Shown: positions 33,391-43,330 of the stretch, in pieces | Layout: each line of letters opens with the position of its first letter | How positions within the stretch are numbered: position 1 is the stretch's first letter | Translations under genes and position numbers: made by a program | NCBI RefSeq assembly: GCF_011813015.1 | Contig: NZ_QHLQ01000025.1 | Coordinates: 1 to 53,247 of the forward strand | DNA: 53,247 nt | From: Parasedimentitalea denitrificans | GTDB lineage: Bacteria > Pseudomonadota > Alphaproteobacteria > Rhodobacterales > Rhodobacteraceae | Direction: 5' to 3' | Notes under the pieces: generated by a model | What the model was told of the DNA's origin: nothing | The model's input: the letters and a program-made list of their open reading frames with translations, nothing else | Database searches by the model: none

Positions 33391-36300
33391 ATGACGTATA
33401 ACGTTAATACGCTGAGTTTGATTTATCTTGGAAACTACGGCTCGTCGGCCTCTAACCCCTTGATTGTTGACCCAATTGAAAACAATTGGAAAGCGGAAGA
33501 CGCGTCTCTCCTAAATGGACTGTCAGTTGATCACGAAACCCTGCAAATCGTTCAGGCAAGCACGCATGACTATTTCATTAGCGATGATGATTTTGATGAC
33601 GACGACGACGATGATGCTAGCGATACTGAGGATACAATCACCTACAACGTCGGGAATGGTTCAGTAACTCAAGAAACGGATGCGACTTTGGAAGGCGAGG
33701 TTCTTGTGACCTTGCAGGACGGGTCACAGGTTATTGTTAAAGCAGTGATAATTCAGACTGCAAATGGTGACCTGTTCATTACTGATCTTTACAATAATGG
33801 CACCCTTGACAACCTTGCGATTTCATCAGTCGAGATCGTCGAAATTACTGAAGACTGCTTGACGGGCTGGGGAACTCATCAAAGTGTGGATGGATCGTCA
33901 ATTGTAGCACCAGATGTTGGTGATGGCATCGTCGAAGGCAGCAGCGGTGACGACTTGATCGATATCGCCTACACAGGTGATCCTGAAGGCGACATGATCG
34001 ACAACGTAGATGCGATCAACCCATCCGATGGCCCTAATGATGATCTGGTTCACGCAGGCGCAGGCAACGATACCGTCCTGGCCGGAGCGGGTGATGACAC
34101 CATTCATGGCGGCTCAGGTGACGACTCCCTGAGTGGTGGCGCAGGCAACGATGTTATTGAGGGTGATACTAATGCACCCGGTGGCAGCACCACTGAACGC
34201 CAAGTGTTTGAGTGGGACAAAGCGCCGAACTCAAACGGCTGGGATCCGATCGACAATGGTGACAGCCTAAGCAGCGGCTTTAGTCAGGACACAGGCGAAG
34301 TTACCGTCGACTTCTCGGTTCTGCACGAGGATCCCGGTGTAAGCACTACGTTTTCTGAGACCACTCAATATGTCGGTGGCATCGAAGGTGACGGAAACCC
34401 TGTCCAAGACAACAGCGGTTTGAAGTCGCTGACCAATGGGAATGGCAACGATGCGGCCTATCAGCTAGAGTTTTCTGATCCCGTTGAGAATGTTTCGTTC
34501 CGGATTAACGACCTGGACGGAGACGGTGTTGTTAAGGTTACCGCATTTGATGCCAACGGAGATCCGGTTGTTGTTGAGCTGGATGGTGGCTCGTCTTTGA
34601 CCCTCACGGACGAAGATGCGGTTGCGGGCGATGAAACCGCGACAGCGGATGGCAACTACTCAAATGCAGATCAACCGAATATCTCTCTGTTGCTGAATAT
34701 CGAAGGCCCGATTTCCCGTTTGATAATCGAACATGATCAGGAAGGAAGTGGGAACACTGGTATTTATGTCTCTGACGTATACTTTGACGTTCCAGATGGG
34801 GCAGCGGATATCGTGCCTGGAAATGACACCATTGATGGTGGCGAAGGCGATGATCTTATCCTCGCGGGCGGTGGTGATGATGATGTAGCCGGTGGAGATG
34901 GGGCAGATACCGTAGAAGGTGGCGAGGGTAATGACCTTATCGATACGTCCAGTGACGGAATTGCTCTGCCAGACCGCGGTTTCCCTGGGTACTCCAGCTC
35001 TTCGGTAACAATCCCGCCGATTCCAGCAGACAGCGACACCACAGATGACATGGATGTCGTCGATGGCGGTGCTGGCAATGATACCATTACAACTGGGGAT
35101 GATGCCGATGTCATTACCGGTGGTGCTGGTGAAGATAGCATAGATGGCGGCATTGACGACGACACGATTTCCGGTGGAGCCGACAATGACTACATCGTTG
35201 GCGGCGAAGGCTCTGACAGCATTCAAGGCGATGGTGGCAATGACACCATTTACGGCGGCCTTGGTGGTGATGCATCCTTGGATGTTCTGAATATCATCGA
35301 CGATGGTTCAGGCGGTGATCCCGTCGATCCTGACCCAACCAACGGTCGTGATGTAATCGATGGCGGTGCAGGGAATGACCTGATCTACGGTCAGGACGAT
35401 GATGACACTCTGAGCGGTGGATCAGGTGATGATACCCTGTTTGGCGGCATCGACGAAGATAGCCTGTCAGGTGGAACTGGCGACGATATCTTGTTGGGAG
35501 GCCAGGGGGCTGACTACGTATCGGGTGGCGATGATGCGGACATCATTGGCGCTGGCGTCGGTGACACGATTGTCGGCGGCGAAGGTGGCGACGACGATGA
35601 CGCCGTCATTGTGTCTGGCTTGGCAACCGTGACTTATGATGGAAATGACCCATCGTTAGAAGCTGGGACCATTACCTATTACGACGACGACCTGAATGAG
35701 ACCGGCACTGCAGAGTTCTCGGAGATCGAGAACGTGTATGTTGTCGGTACATCGAGTACCAGTGCAGTCTTGGAAGATCCGTCTTCGGTTCCTGGCGCGG
35801 AAAGTGTTGATGGTATCGTTGAAGGAACAAGTGGCGATGATCTGATCGATTTGGATTATACCGGCGATCCGGACGGTGACCGGGTCGACTATGACGATGC
35901 CGTTCCACCATTGGTCGGTTCGCAAGATATTATTGTCGCAGGTGCTGGTGATGACACTGTCGAAGGTCATTACGGCACAGATGTAATCTTTGGTGGTGCC
36001 GGCGAAGATGAGCTGTACGGAAACCACGGAAATGATGCCATCGACGGCGGTACAGGCGACGATTACCTGGACGGCGGCGAAGGTCGGGACATTCTGGCAG
36101 GCGGGGATGGCAATGATACTATCTCAGGCAGCAATGATAACCCCGATGATGGTGGTGACTTGTTGTTCGGGCAAGACGGCGATGACACCTTTGTCAATAT
36201 TGGCGAGGGCGAAGTTATCGTCGGCGGTGAAGACGACGATGGGCTAGACGAAGACGTTCTCGATCTAAGGGGAGCCGCTGAGGCTTCAAATCCCGGCGGT

Positions 36301-37005
36301 TCCTTGTCTGTTGCCTATACCGGAGGAGATCCAACGTCGGAATCCGGTGTTGTGACTTTCTATGATGAAAATGGTGAAATTACTGGGACAACTGAGTTCT
36401 CTGAAATTGAGAACGTCATTCCATGTTTCACACCAGGTACTTTGATTGCGACCCCAAAAGGCGAGCGCAAGGTCGAGGATCTGAAGGCTGGTGATCGCGT
36501 AATCACTCGTGACAATGGTATTCAGGAAATCCGTTGGTTGGGAAGTCGTGACATGACGTCGAAAGAGCTGACGGATGCACCGCATCTGCAGCCGGTTCTG
36601 ATCTGTCAAGGCGCATTGGGCAATGGTTTGCCTGAACGTGATATCATGGTTAGCCCCAACCACCGTGTTCTGGTCGCCAATGACAAAACGGCATTGTACT
36701 TTGAAGACCGCGAAGTTCTGGTGGCAGCGAAGCACCTGACAGGTCTCGAAGGCATCGATGTCGTTGAGATTTCATCGGTAACTTACATTCACTTCATGTT
36801 CGATCAGCACGAAGTTGTACTGTCGGATGGTGCATGGACCGAGAGCTTCCAGCCGGGTGATCAAACTCTGCTCGGTTTGGACAGTGCGCAACGCAATGAA
36901 CTGTTAGAGCTGTTCCCCGAGTTGAAAACGGAAAAAGGCCAAGCTGCATATCCATCCGCACGCCGCTCGCTGAAAAAGCATGAGGCGCGTTTGCTGATTC
37001 ACTGA
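33391..37005 (+). CDS. RTX calcium-binding-repeat protein with C-terminal Hint domain
   Basis: The product has 1,204 residues from the ATG at 33391, chosen for GGAG 6 bases upstream and the N-terminus MTYNVNTLSLIYLGNYG, usual in this roseobacter family. A run of Asp follows near 70. Many GGxGxDxxx nonapeptides lie in several blocks between about 185 and 1010, including GGAGNDVIEG and GGTGDDYLDGG. A beta-rich non-repeat insert lies at about 270-475. The C-terminal 170 residues form a Hint_2 domain (CFTPGTLIATPKGERKVEDL, VSPNHRVLV). RTX repeats bind calcium after type I secretion. The Hint domain may self-cleave. No type I secretion genes are nearby. Confidence 0.92.
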   Translation: MTYNVNTLSLIYLGNYGSSASNPLIVDPIENNWKAEDASLLNGLSVDHETLQIVQASTHDYFISDDDFDDDDDDDASDTEDTITYNVGNGSVTQETDATLEGEVLVTLQDGSQVIVKAVIIQTANGDLFITDLYNNGTLDNLAISSVEIVEITEDCLTGWGTHQSVDGSSIVAPDVGDGIVEGSSGDDLIDIAYTGDPEGDMIDNVDAINPSDGPNDDLVHAGAGNDTVLAGAGDDTIHGGSGDDSLSGGAGNDVIEGDTNAPGGSTTERQVFEWDKAPNSNGWDPIDNGDSLSSGFSQDTGEVTVDFSVLHEDPGVSTTFSETTQYVGGIEGDGNPVQDNSGLKSLTNGNGNDAAYQLEFSDPVENVSFRINDLDGDGVVKVTAFDANGDPVVVELDGGSSLTLTDEDAVAGDETATADGNYSNADQPNISLLLNIEGPISRLIIEHDQEGSGNTGIYVSDVYFDVPDGAADIVPGNDTIDGGEGDDLILAGGGDDDVAGGDGADTVEGGEGNDLIDTSSDGIALPDRGFPGYSSSSVTIPPIPADSDTTDDMDVVDGGAGNDTITTGDDADVITGGAGEDSIDGGIDDDTISGGADNDYIVGGEGSDSIQGDGGNDTIYGGLGGDASLDVLNIIDDGSGGDPVDPDPTNGRDVIDGGAGNDLIYGQDDDDTLSGGSGDDTLFGGIDEDSLSGGTGDDILLGGQGADYVSGGDDADIIGAGVGDTIVGGEGGDDDDAVIVSGLATVTYDGNDPSLEAGTITYYDDDLNETGTAEFSEIENVYVVGTSSTSAVLEDPSSVPGAESVDGIVEGTSGDDLIDLDYTGDPDGDRVDYDDAVPPLVGSQDIIVAGAGDDTVEGHYGTDVIFGGAGEDELYGNHGNDAIDGGTGDDYLDGGEGRDILAGGDGNDTISGSNDNPDDGGDLLFGQDGDDTFVNIGEGEVIVGGEDDDGLDEDVLDLRGAAEASNPGGSLSVAYTGGDPTSESGVVTFYDENGEITGTTEFSEIENVIPCFTPGTLIATPKGERKVEDLKAGDRVITRDNGIQEIRWLGSRDMTSKELTDAPHLQPVLICQGALGNGLPERDIMVSPNHRVLVANDKTALYFEDREVLVAAKHLTGLEGIDVVEISSVTYIHFMFDQHEVVLSDGAWTESFQPGDQTLLGLDSAQRNELLELFPELKTEKGQAAYPSARRSLKKHEARLLIH

Positions 37006-37027
37006 TCCAAAGTGGTTTTGAAAATAG

Positions 37028-37058
37028 AAAGGCAGGGCTGTATGGCTCTGCCTTTTTT
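37028..37058 (+). terminator. Intrinsic terminator of the RTX gene
   Basis: AGGCAGGGC (37030-37038) pairs with GCTCTGCCT (37045-37053), allowing one wobble, with a 6-base loop and a TTTTTT tail. It lies 25 bp past the stop. Confidence 0.85.
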
Positions 37059-37077
37059 CATAATGCAGGTACGAAAC

Positions 37078-37662
37078 TCAATTGTGATCAGCGCGCCATT
37101 TCACCCAGGCCTCAAGGGTGTCTAGATCCGTTGTGGCGTGAAGACCAGGCAGGGCTATCAATTGAACCGGTTCGTTGACCAATATGGAACGGGCGCCACT
37201 ATCACCCTTCAGGGCAAGTAACGCTTCGAAGTAGCGCCTTGGGAACAAAACTGGATGACCGGGCATACCATCTGCAGTGCTAGCCCGTAGGATTGGTCCG
37301 TCGCTGTTTTGGTATTGAGCCGCCATATGCATCAGATCCTGGCAGTCGATCTCGGGCATATCAGTCGGCAGTATCATCACTGCCTCAATATGGTCTGGAA
37401 GGGCTGAAACTCCGGCACGGATGGATGCAGCCATGCCTTCGGAGGCATCGGGAACCTGAATTGGGATTGCCTCTCCAATCCATTTGGCACGTGGATGTGA
37501 TTGATGGGGGAGCGTAACATAGCATGGTAATCCAGTTAAGTTCGCCCGTCTTGTGAGTAGCGCAATCAGGGGTTCGCCATTCACGTGTTCTAGCAACTTG
37601 TCGCGCGGAGCCATTCGGCTGGAAGATCCGGCAGCCAGCAACAAAATGGCGAGAGGGGGCAT
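37078..37662 (-). CDS. MobA-like NTP transferase family protein
   Basis: The product has 194 residues. The nucleotidyltransferase signature LLLAAGSSSRMAPRDKLLEHVNG opens the protein, and LPTDMPEID near 100 carries the metal-binding acidic residues. This group contains molybdenum-cofactor cytidylyltransferases (MocA/MobA type) that activate cofactor for xanthine- or CO-dehydrogenase-like enzymes. No such enzyme lies in the window, so its partner is elsewhere. It is convergent with the RTX gene. Confidence 0.85.
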   Translation of the reverse strand: MPPLAILLLAAGSSSRMAPRDKLLEHVNGEPLIALLTRRANLTGLPCYVTLPHQSHPRAKWIGEAIPIQVPDASEGMAASIRAGVSALPDHIEAVMILPTDMPEIDCQDLMHMAAQYQNSDGPILRASTADGMPGHPVLFPRRYFEALLALKGDSGARSILVNEPVQLIALPGLHATTDLDTLEAWVKWRADHN

Positions 37663-37812
37663 AATGTGTCTCCGGACATGGGGCGGCCGCAGAGACTAGG
37701 AGCCTCCGGCGGGGGTATCTTTGAAAAGATGAGGAGGAAAGGCCAGCGCTTTTTGGAGGCGGCCCAATAGGCTCGCCCCCAACCAGATTGTTGAACTTGT
37801 CTCGGGATGACT

Positions 37813-40230
37813 TCAGCCGCGCATGCGGGCTCCGTCGGCATCAAACAGTGGCGTGGTGATCAGCTGTGCTTGGTGCATTTTTCCAAGAATTTCAATTTCC
37901 ACCTTCAAACCATTCACGGCTCGGTCTGCTGGCACGAACCCGATAGCAATGGATTTCGCAGCATGGTGTGAATAGCCACCTGACGTGCAGAACCCAACAA
38001 CTTCTTCGTCCAGCCATATTGGTTCGTCTGCGACTACGTCTGCGTCGTCGGCATCGACCATAAACGCGCAGAGTTTACGGGTCGCTCCCGTGTCACGTTC
38101 GGCTTCAGCGGCATCGCGGCCAATGAATTGAACGTCCTTTTTGAAGGAGATGAAACGATCGAGACCCGTTTCTGCAGCCGTGTAATCCGGTGAGAACTCT
38201 CTCAACCAGGAACCAAAGAACTTGTCCAGGCGTAGGCTCATCATTGCTCGCATCCCAAAGGGCTTCATGCCGTGCGGTTTGCCTGCCTGCCACAGGGTGG
38301 TCCACAGGGCGCGAAGGCTAGGTAAATCACAGTAAATCTCATACCCTAAATCCCCAGTATAGCTGACCCGCTGCACGATACAGTCGGTCATGCCCACGCA
38401 CGTATGGCGCACGTCCATGAACTTCATCTCTGAGATATCGCTACGGGTGCAGGCTTGCAGGACAGTGCGGGCCATTGGGCCTGCTATTTGAAAACCACTG
38501 CGCGTGTCCGAGATGTTTTCAATGTCCACACCGTCATCCAGGTTTTGCAGGAACCAGCGCCAATGGTAGGCCTGTGATCCATAAGAGGCAGTAAGTTGAT
38601 ATTCTTCCTGGCCAAGGCAGGAAATGGTAAAGTCACCAATCAAGCGCCCTTCGGGCGAGAGCATCGGGGTGAGTGACAGGCGGCCAGTTTTTGGAACCCG
38701 GCCTGCCATAATGCGATCCAGCCAGTCACGAGCGCCTGCGCCAGTTACCCGGTATTTTCCAAAATTGTGCAACTCGTTGATACCGACGGCATTGCGCACT
38801 GCGGCGACTTCCCGTGCCGTGGCCTCAAATGCGTTTGACCTCCGGAAGCTGGGAGTCTCATAGCGAGGTTCATCTTTGGTGGCAAAGTAGTTGACGACTT
38901 CTAGGCCATATTGCGCGCCCCAAACGGCACCCATGCTGTCAAAGATGTCATACATCGGGGTGGTCCGGAGAGGTCTGCCTGCTGGTAGTTCCTCATTCGG
39001 GTAGGAGATCGAAAACCTCTTCTGATAGTTTTCAATAACCTTGGGGCGGGTATAGCCTGGAGTGATCCAGTCCCCAAAGCGGCCGCAGTCCATTGCGAAG
39101 GTATTACGTTCGGTTTCTCCATTGATCATCCATTGTGCCAACATCAGGCCAACGCCGCCGCCCTGACTGAAACCGGCCATAACCGCACAAGCCGACCAAT
39201 AGTTACGCATTCCTGGAACAGGTCCAACCAGCGGGTTTCCGTCAGGTGCGAAAGTAAAGGGACCGTGGATGACTGATTTTACCCCAGCGGTTTCTAAGAC
39301 AGGGAACCGTTTGTAGGCAAAGGCAATCGAATCTTCGATCTTGTCGAAGTCATCTTGCAAAAGCTCATGTCCGAACTCCCATGGCGTGCCGTCCACTGCC
39401 CAAGGTTTGCAAGGTTGTTCGTAGAATCCGATACAAAGGCCGCGACCTTCTTGGCGCAGATAGCTTTCACCTGCTGGGTCCATGACATGCGGATGTTCAC
39501 CGCCACCTTCAATGATGTCGGCAATCAGGGGAATTTCATCGGTGACAATGTACTGATGTTCCATTGGGTGGAGAGGGAAGTAAACGCCTGCCATTGCTCC
39601 CACTTCACGTGCCCATAGCCCACCCGCATTGACCACATGCTCTGCGTGGATAGTGCCCTTGTTGGTGACCACGTCCCAGGTACCGTCGGTGCGCTGATTG
39701 GTTTCCAGAACTTTGCAGTGGGTTTCAATTGTGGCACCGCCAATGCGTGCAGCTTTGGCATAGGCATGGGTAGTGCCCGACGGATCCAAATGACCATCAA
39801 GTGGATCATAAAGCCCACCAAGGATACCGTCGATGTTGGTGGCGGGGGCAATTTTTTTGATTTCTTCGGGTGAAATGATTTCGGTTTCCAGCCCCATGAA
39901 CCGATGCTTGGCGCGCTCAGCTTTGAGCATGTCAAAGCGATCCTTGTCATCTGCAAGGGTGATGCCACCAACATGATGCAGGCCGCAGGACATGCCTGTT
40001 ATCTCTTCAAGCTCTCGGTACAGTTTGATGGTGTACCCCTGTAGAGCAGCCATGTTTGTATCGCCGTTCAGGGTGTGAAAACCGCCAGCTGCGTGCCAAG
40101 TCGACCCCGAAGTCAGCTCTGACCGCTCTAGAAGCATGACATCCGACCACCCAAGTTTGGTCAGGTGGTACAGAACTGAGCAACCGACAACCCCGCCACC
40201 AATGACGGCCACACGCGTAGTGGTTTTCAT
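37813..40230 (-). CDS. Second dimethylglycine/sarcosine dehydrogenase-type flavoprotein
   Basis: The product has 805 residues from the ATG at 40230, preferred over an upstream TTG because GGAGA lies 7 bases before it. VAVIGGGVVGCSVLYHL is the FAD site and GSTWHAAGGFHTLNG carries the covalent-FAD His. The C-terminal half is a GcvT-like folate-binding region (VTGAGARDWLDRIMAGRVPK, YTGDLGYEIYCDLPSLRALW). It is paralogous to the enzyme at 24718-27165 but clearly diverged, so the two probably act on different N-methyl substrates. It seems to be transcribed alone, with an imperfect palindrome upstream. Confidence 0.88.
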   Translation of the reverse strand: MKTTTRVAVIGGGVVGCSVLYHLTKLGWSDVMLLERSELTSGSTWHAAGGFHTLNGDTNMAALQGYTIKLYRELEEITGMSCGLHHVGGITLADDKDRFDMLKAERAKHRFMGLETEIISPEEIKKIAPATNIDGILGGLYDPLDGHLDPSGTTHAYAKAARIGGATIETHCKVLETNQRTDGTWDVVTNKGTIHAEHVVNAGGLWAREVGAMAGVYFPLHPMEHQYIVTDEIPLIADIIEGGGEHPHVMDPAGESYLRQEGRGLCIGFYEQPCKPWAVDGTPWEFGHELLQDDFDKIEDSIAFAYKRFPVLETAGVKSVIHGPFTFAPDGNPLVGPVPGMRNYWSACAVMAGFSQGGGVGLMLAQWMINGETERNTFAMDCGRFGDWITPGYTRPKVIENYQKRFSISYPNEELPAGRPLRTTPMYDIFDSMGAVWGAQYGLEVVNYFATKDEPRYETPSFRRSNAFEATAREVAAVRNAVGINELHNFGKYRVTGAGARDWLDRIMAGRVPKTGRLSLTPMLSPEGRLIGDFTISCLGQEEYQLTASYGSQAYHWRWFLQNLDDGVDIENISDTRSGFQIAGPMARTVLQACTRSDISEMKFMDVRHTCVGMTDCIVQRVSYTGDLGYEIYCDLPSLRALWTTLWQAGKPHGMKPFGMRAMMSLRLDKFFGSWLREFSPDYTAAETGLDRFISFKKDVQFIGRDAAEAERDTGATRKLCAFMVDADDADVVADEPIWLDEEVVGFCTSGGYSHHAAKSIAIGFVPADRAVNGLKVEIEILGKMHQAQLITTPLFDADGARMRG

Positions 40231-40262
40231 TTCATCTCTCCCCAAAGTTATTGCTAGACAGT

Positions 40263-40280
40263 CTGTACATATGTGAACAG
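40263..40280. promoter_or_regulatory. Imperfect palindrome upstream of the second dehydrogenase
   Basis: CTGTACATATGTGAACAG matches its own reverse complement at 14 of 18 positions. It lies 33 bp upstream of the start codon, in the 107-bp gap to the BT1 gene. It could be an operator for a dimeric regulator; with four mismatches this is tentative. Confidence 0.3.
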
Positions 40281-40337
40281 TAGTCCAGTCAAAAAGCGAC
40301 CAGAGGTGTCGTGTTTGAAAAAGAAGAGGGCTACATC

Positions 40338-41960
40338 TTAGTCGCTGGTGCGGAACCTGCTGTTTTGAACCAATACTATTGTTGCCAACGGCGCGACCAG
40401 TAAAACGACTGCAACGCTAATTAGCAGATTGCCGAGTTGGGAATAGTCGGCGGCGGTCAGTTGTGTGCCGTCTGCCGAGGTGACTTCGCGGGTAACTACA
40501 AATATTTCATTCAGATACCGCGTCCCTAGATTTGAGGCGGAAAGGGCCAAATTCACAAACGATGCCATCACGGCAAAGAAGGTGGCCTTTAGATTGCTTG
40601 GTGCATTGCGAGCAATCCAGGCGAGCAGGGGGATCATCGACACCTGTCCCAGCGGCGATTCCGCCGCGGTATCCACAAGCGCGATAAAGCGAGCGTCAAC
40701 GATGCCGTTGGTGGCGGCGGCCGTCCACTCATGCAGGCCGTAATACAATGCGATATTGGGTAGGCTCAAAATGGCCTCGGCGAGGGCCAGAAAGGTGACA
40801 ATCCATGCAATGGAGCGACTGGCCATCATAGGACGAAGGACGATCATACCCGCCAATGTTAGAACCGAGGCGATCAGCGACAATACAGACAGAAACTGCT
40901 GGTCAAATCCCAGAACGTCAATTTCGAACCATGTGGCTGCAGCACCTTGCAGCGGAGTTGCCCGGTACACAAAGATAATGATTGCTGTGCCAATCAGTGC
41001 GCGTGCTTTCTCGGCAGGCAGGACATTCAGAAGTTGACGCATCAGCGCCAGAACGATTGCCATTGAGCCCGCAAAAACGATCTCTTGCGAGAACGGCAAA
41101 CCGCTAAGACCCACACCTAGGGACAATGTCACGAACATTGCGCCGCCGATAAAGTACCAATGATTGACGCTTACCGGTTCTCGGGGCATTTCCATGCGTT
41201 TGCGAATTTCGGAAATGCCTAATCCTGCACGGTGAAGCTGCGCTTTCCCGTGATGGCCTTGCAAAAATGCAATGAATATCCCGCCTAGTGATAGACAAGG
41301 AAGGATAAGCGCTAGCGTAAATATGTCACCGTATATGGCCGCCTTGTCGACTTGGGATAGAAATTCGACGCCCTCGAATAACGCAACATTAAGCGCCGCA
41401 GCGGCGCTTGACCCTGCTATCAATGCAATACGGCCAAGGGTCTGCATCGTGGTGTGCACGCTGCGTGCGATGGGTGCAGGCAAAGTATGTCCGTCGCCGT
41501 CGGTGTGCGGGACTGCCTCGACGGACATGGCATCGGCGACCACATCTTGCAAAACAAAGCCAGTCGGGGCCAGTAAAACGGCAATGACGTACCAGATATT
41601 GGTCGACAACACGCTATTCATCTCGTCGGGTCTGGTAACAAGGCCAATCATGATTGCGTAACTGAATGCCATCAAGCAAGCACCCAGCAGAATGAGCCAA
41701 GCCTTCCACCGCCAGATCAAATCTACCAGATGGCCCAGAGGCATTTTAAGCGCCCAAGGGAGACCTGCCCAGAACCCCAAACCGGCAAGAAATGCGGCAG
41801 ACAGATCTAGGTATTCTTTGACAAAAAACGACGCGGCAACCGACGTGAGCCCCTGTGCGCCGGCTGCAAAGTAAATCATCAACGGTGGTAAAAATGACCA
41901 TCGCATTTGCCGCATCAGATCTACAATTACGCGATCGATCCATGCGGCCAGTGCGGTCAT
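40338..41960 (-). CDS. BT1 (folate-biopterin transporter) family membrane protein
   Basis: The product has 540 residues with about 12 membrane segments. LQDVVADAMSVE in the first half matches the DVxAD signature of the BT1/FBT family, a branch of the major facilitator superfamily. Some members carry folates or pterins; many bacterial ones are uncharacterised. A long central loop (about 245-265) separates the two halves. It overlaps the CNNM/CBS gene by 4 bp (ATGA). The folate-dependent dehydrogenase gene 107 bp downstream makes a folate link tempting. Confidence 0.8.
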   Translation of the reverse strand: MTALAAWIDRVIVDLMRQMRWSFLPPLMIYFAAGAQGLTSVAASFFVKEYLDLSAAFLAGLGFWAGLPWALKMPLGHLVDLIWRWKAWLILLGACLMAFSYAIMIGLVTRPDEMNSVLSTNIWYVIAVLLAPTGFVLQDVVADAMSVEAVPHTDGDGHTLPAPIARSVHTTMQTLGRIALIAGSSAAAALNVALFEGVEFLSQVDKAAIYGDIFTLALILPCLSLGGIFIAFLQGHHGKAQLHRAGLGISEIRKRMEMPREPVSVNHWYFIGGAMFVTLSLGVGLSGLPFSQEIVFAGSMAIVLALMRQLLNVLPAEKARALIGTAIIIFVYRATPLQGAAATWFEIDVLGFDQQFLSVLSLIASVLTLAGMIVLRPMMASRSIAWIVTFLALAEAILSLPNIALYYGLHEWTAAATNGIVDARFIALVDTAAESPLGQVSMIPLLAWIARNAPSNLKATFFAVMASFVNLALSASNLGTRYLNEIFVVTREVTSADGTQLTAADYSQLGNLLISVAVVLLVAPLATIVLVQNSRFRTSD

Positions 41961-43267
41961 TTCAGTGGGCGAATTTTCAAACCGGTGAGGCGATTCCCAG
42001 ACTTCTCGGTCACTTCAAAACGAAAGCCATGGAACGAGAATACTTGGCCTTTGGTTGGGATGATCTGGGCCTCGTGTATCACTAGTCCCGCCACTGTGTT
42101 TGCTTCGTCGTCTGGTAGGTTCCATTCCGTCGCGCGGTTCAAATCTCGGATAGTCATGGCGCCGTCGATAAGGTAATTTCCGTCCGGCGCCTTTTTGACC
42201 GGGGTTTCGTCATCCGGATCAAACTCATCGGTGATCTCGCCGACAATTTCCTCCAGAATGTCTTCTAGTGTGATCAAGCCTTGCAATGAACCATATTCAT
42301 CAACGACTAGGGCAAAGTGAGCGCGTTGCCGCAAAAACTGCCGCATCTGATCGTCTAAAGGCGTAGTTTCGGGAATGAAGTATGGGGGCTTGGCCACCTC
42401 CGAGATCTGGAAATCCCGTAGCGGCGTTGCGTTGCCTTCAGAGCCACCAATCTGCGCATACATCTCGCGCAGCAAATCCTTGGCATGAATTACGCCAATG
42501 ATGTTCTCGGGCTCATCCCGATATAGGGGCAGGCGGGTATAGGGTGAGTTTAGACATTGCTCCAAGATCACCTGTGGGTCGTCGGCAAGGTCTATCATTT
42601 CGATGTTCGATCGGTGGAGCATGATTTCTTCCACAGTCCGTTCTGAGAGATCCAGCGCGCCCAGAATTCGGTCGCGGTCTTCCTTCTCCACCATTCCCTC
42701 GGAATGGCCTAGTTGTAGGGCACCAGCGATTTCTTCACGAAAGGCAAGAATGTTGCTGTTGGGATCGATCCTAACACCGAAAACACCTAGGACGCCACGC
42801 ACCAGAAAGCTGACTGCGCTAACAAACGGGGCAAGTAAGGTGACCAACAGACCAATGATAGGGGCGACTGTGGCCGCTGCTTTTTCTGCGTTTGAGATCG
42901 CATATGTTTTGGGCAGGACTTCAGCAAAGACCAAGACCAACAGGGTCATAACCAACGTTGACAAGGCAACGCCGCTTTCACCAAACATACGGGTGAACAT
43001 AGCTGTTGCCAGTGATGCAGCCAAGATATTGACCAGATTGTTGCCCAGCAGAACTGAACCAATCAGCCGCTCACTGTCCTCGGTGACGGATAGCGCGCGC
43101 TTTGCCCCGCGCGAGCCCTTGTCCGCCTGTGTGCGCAACTTACCGCGAGACGCAGCTGTCAGGGCCGTTTCAGACCCCGAGAAAAAGGCGGAAAGAACCA
43201 ATAACAGAAGAATGGTGCTGGCAGAGATCCAAAAGGCGCTGTCAAGAATGGTTGAAGTGGTTTCCAT
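41957..43267 (-). CDS. CNNM/CorC-type hemolysin-like protein with CBS domains
   Basis: The product has 436 residues from the ATG at 43267, with a GGA site 7 bases upstream; longer starts lack one. An N-terminal CNNM/DUF21 membrane domain (ILLLLVLSAFFSGSETALTA and three further hydrophobic segments) reaches about 180. Two CBS domains (about 205-320) and a C-terminal CorC_HlyC domain (FSFHGFRFEVTEKSGNRL) follow. Family members are linked to magnesium/cobalt efflux; 'hemolysin' is a historical label. It forms an operon with the BT1 gene. Confidence 0.88.
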   Translation of the reverse strand: METTSTILDSAFWISASTILLLLVLSAFFSGSETALTAASRGKLRTQADKGSRGAKRALSVTEDSERLIGSVLLGNNLVNILAASLATAMFTRMFGESGVALSTLVMTLLVLVFAEVLPKTYAISNAEKAAATVAPIIGLLVTLLAPFVSAVSFLVRGVLGVFGVRIDPNSNILAFREEIAGALQLGHSEGMVEKEDRDRILGALDLSERTVEEIMLHRSNIEMIDLADDPQVILEQCLNSPYTRLPLYRDEPENIIGVIHAKDLLREMYAQIGGSEGNATPLRDFQISEVAKPPYFIPETTPLDDQMRQFLRQRAHFALVVDEYGSLQGLITLEDILEEIVGEITDEFDPDDETPVKKAPDGNYLIDGAMTIRDLNRATEWNLPDDEANTVAGLVIHEAQIIPTKGQVFSFHGFRFEVTEKSGNRLTGLKIRPLK

Positions 43268-43330
43268 GAATAGTCCAAGAATTACGATACAAGGTAAGTT
43301 TATGGGGTGCGTTAGGGCCCTGTACAAGCC

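Noticed and set aside
37590..37844. Frame in the 150-bp gap between the MobA-like and second dehydrogenase genes; all three minus frames are open here
   Set aside because: Openness reflects GC-rich composition; no ribosome site and much of it overlaps the MobA-like start.
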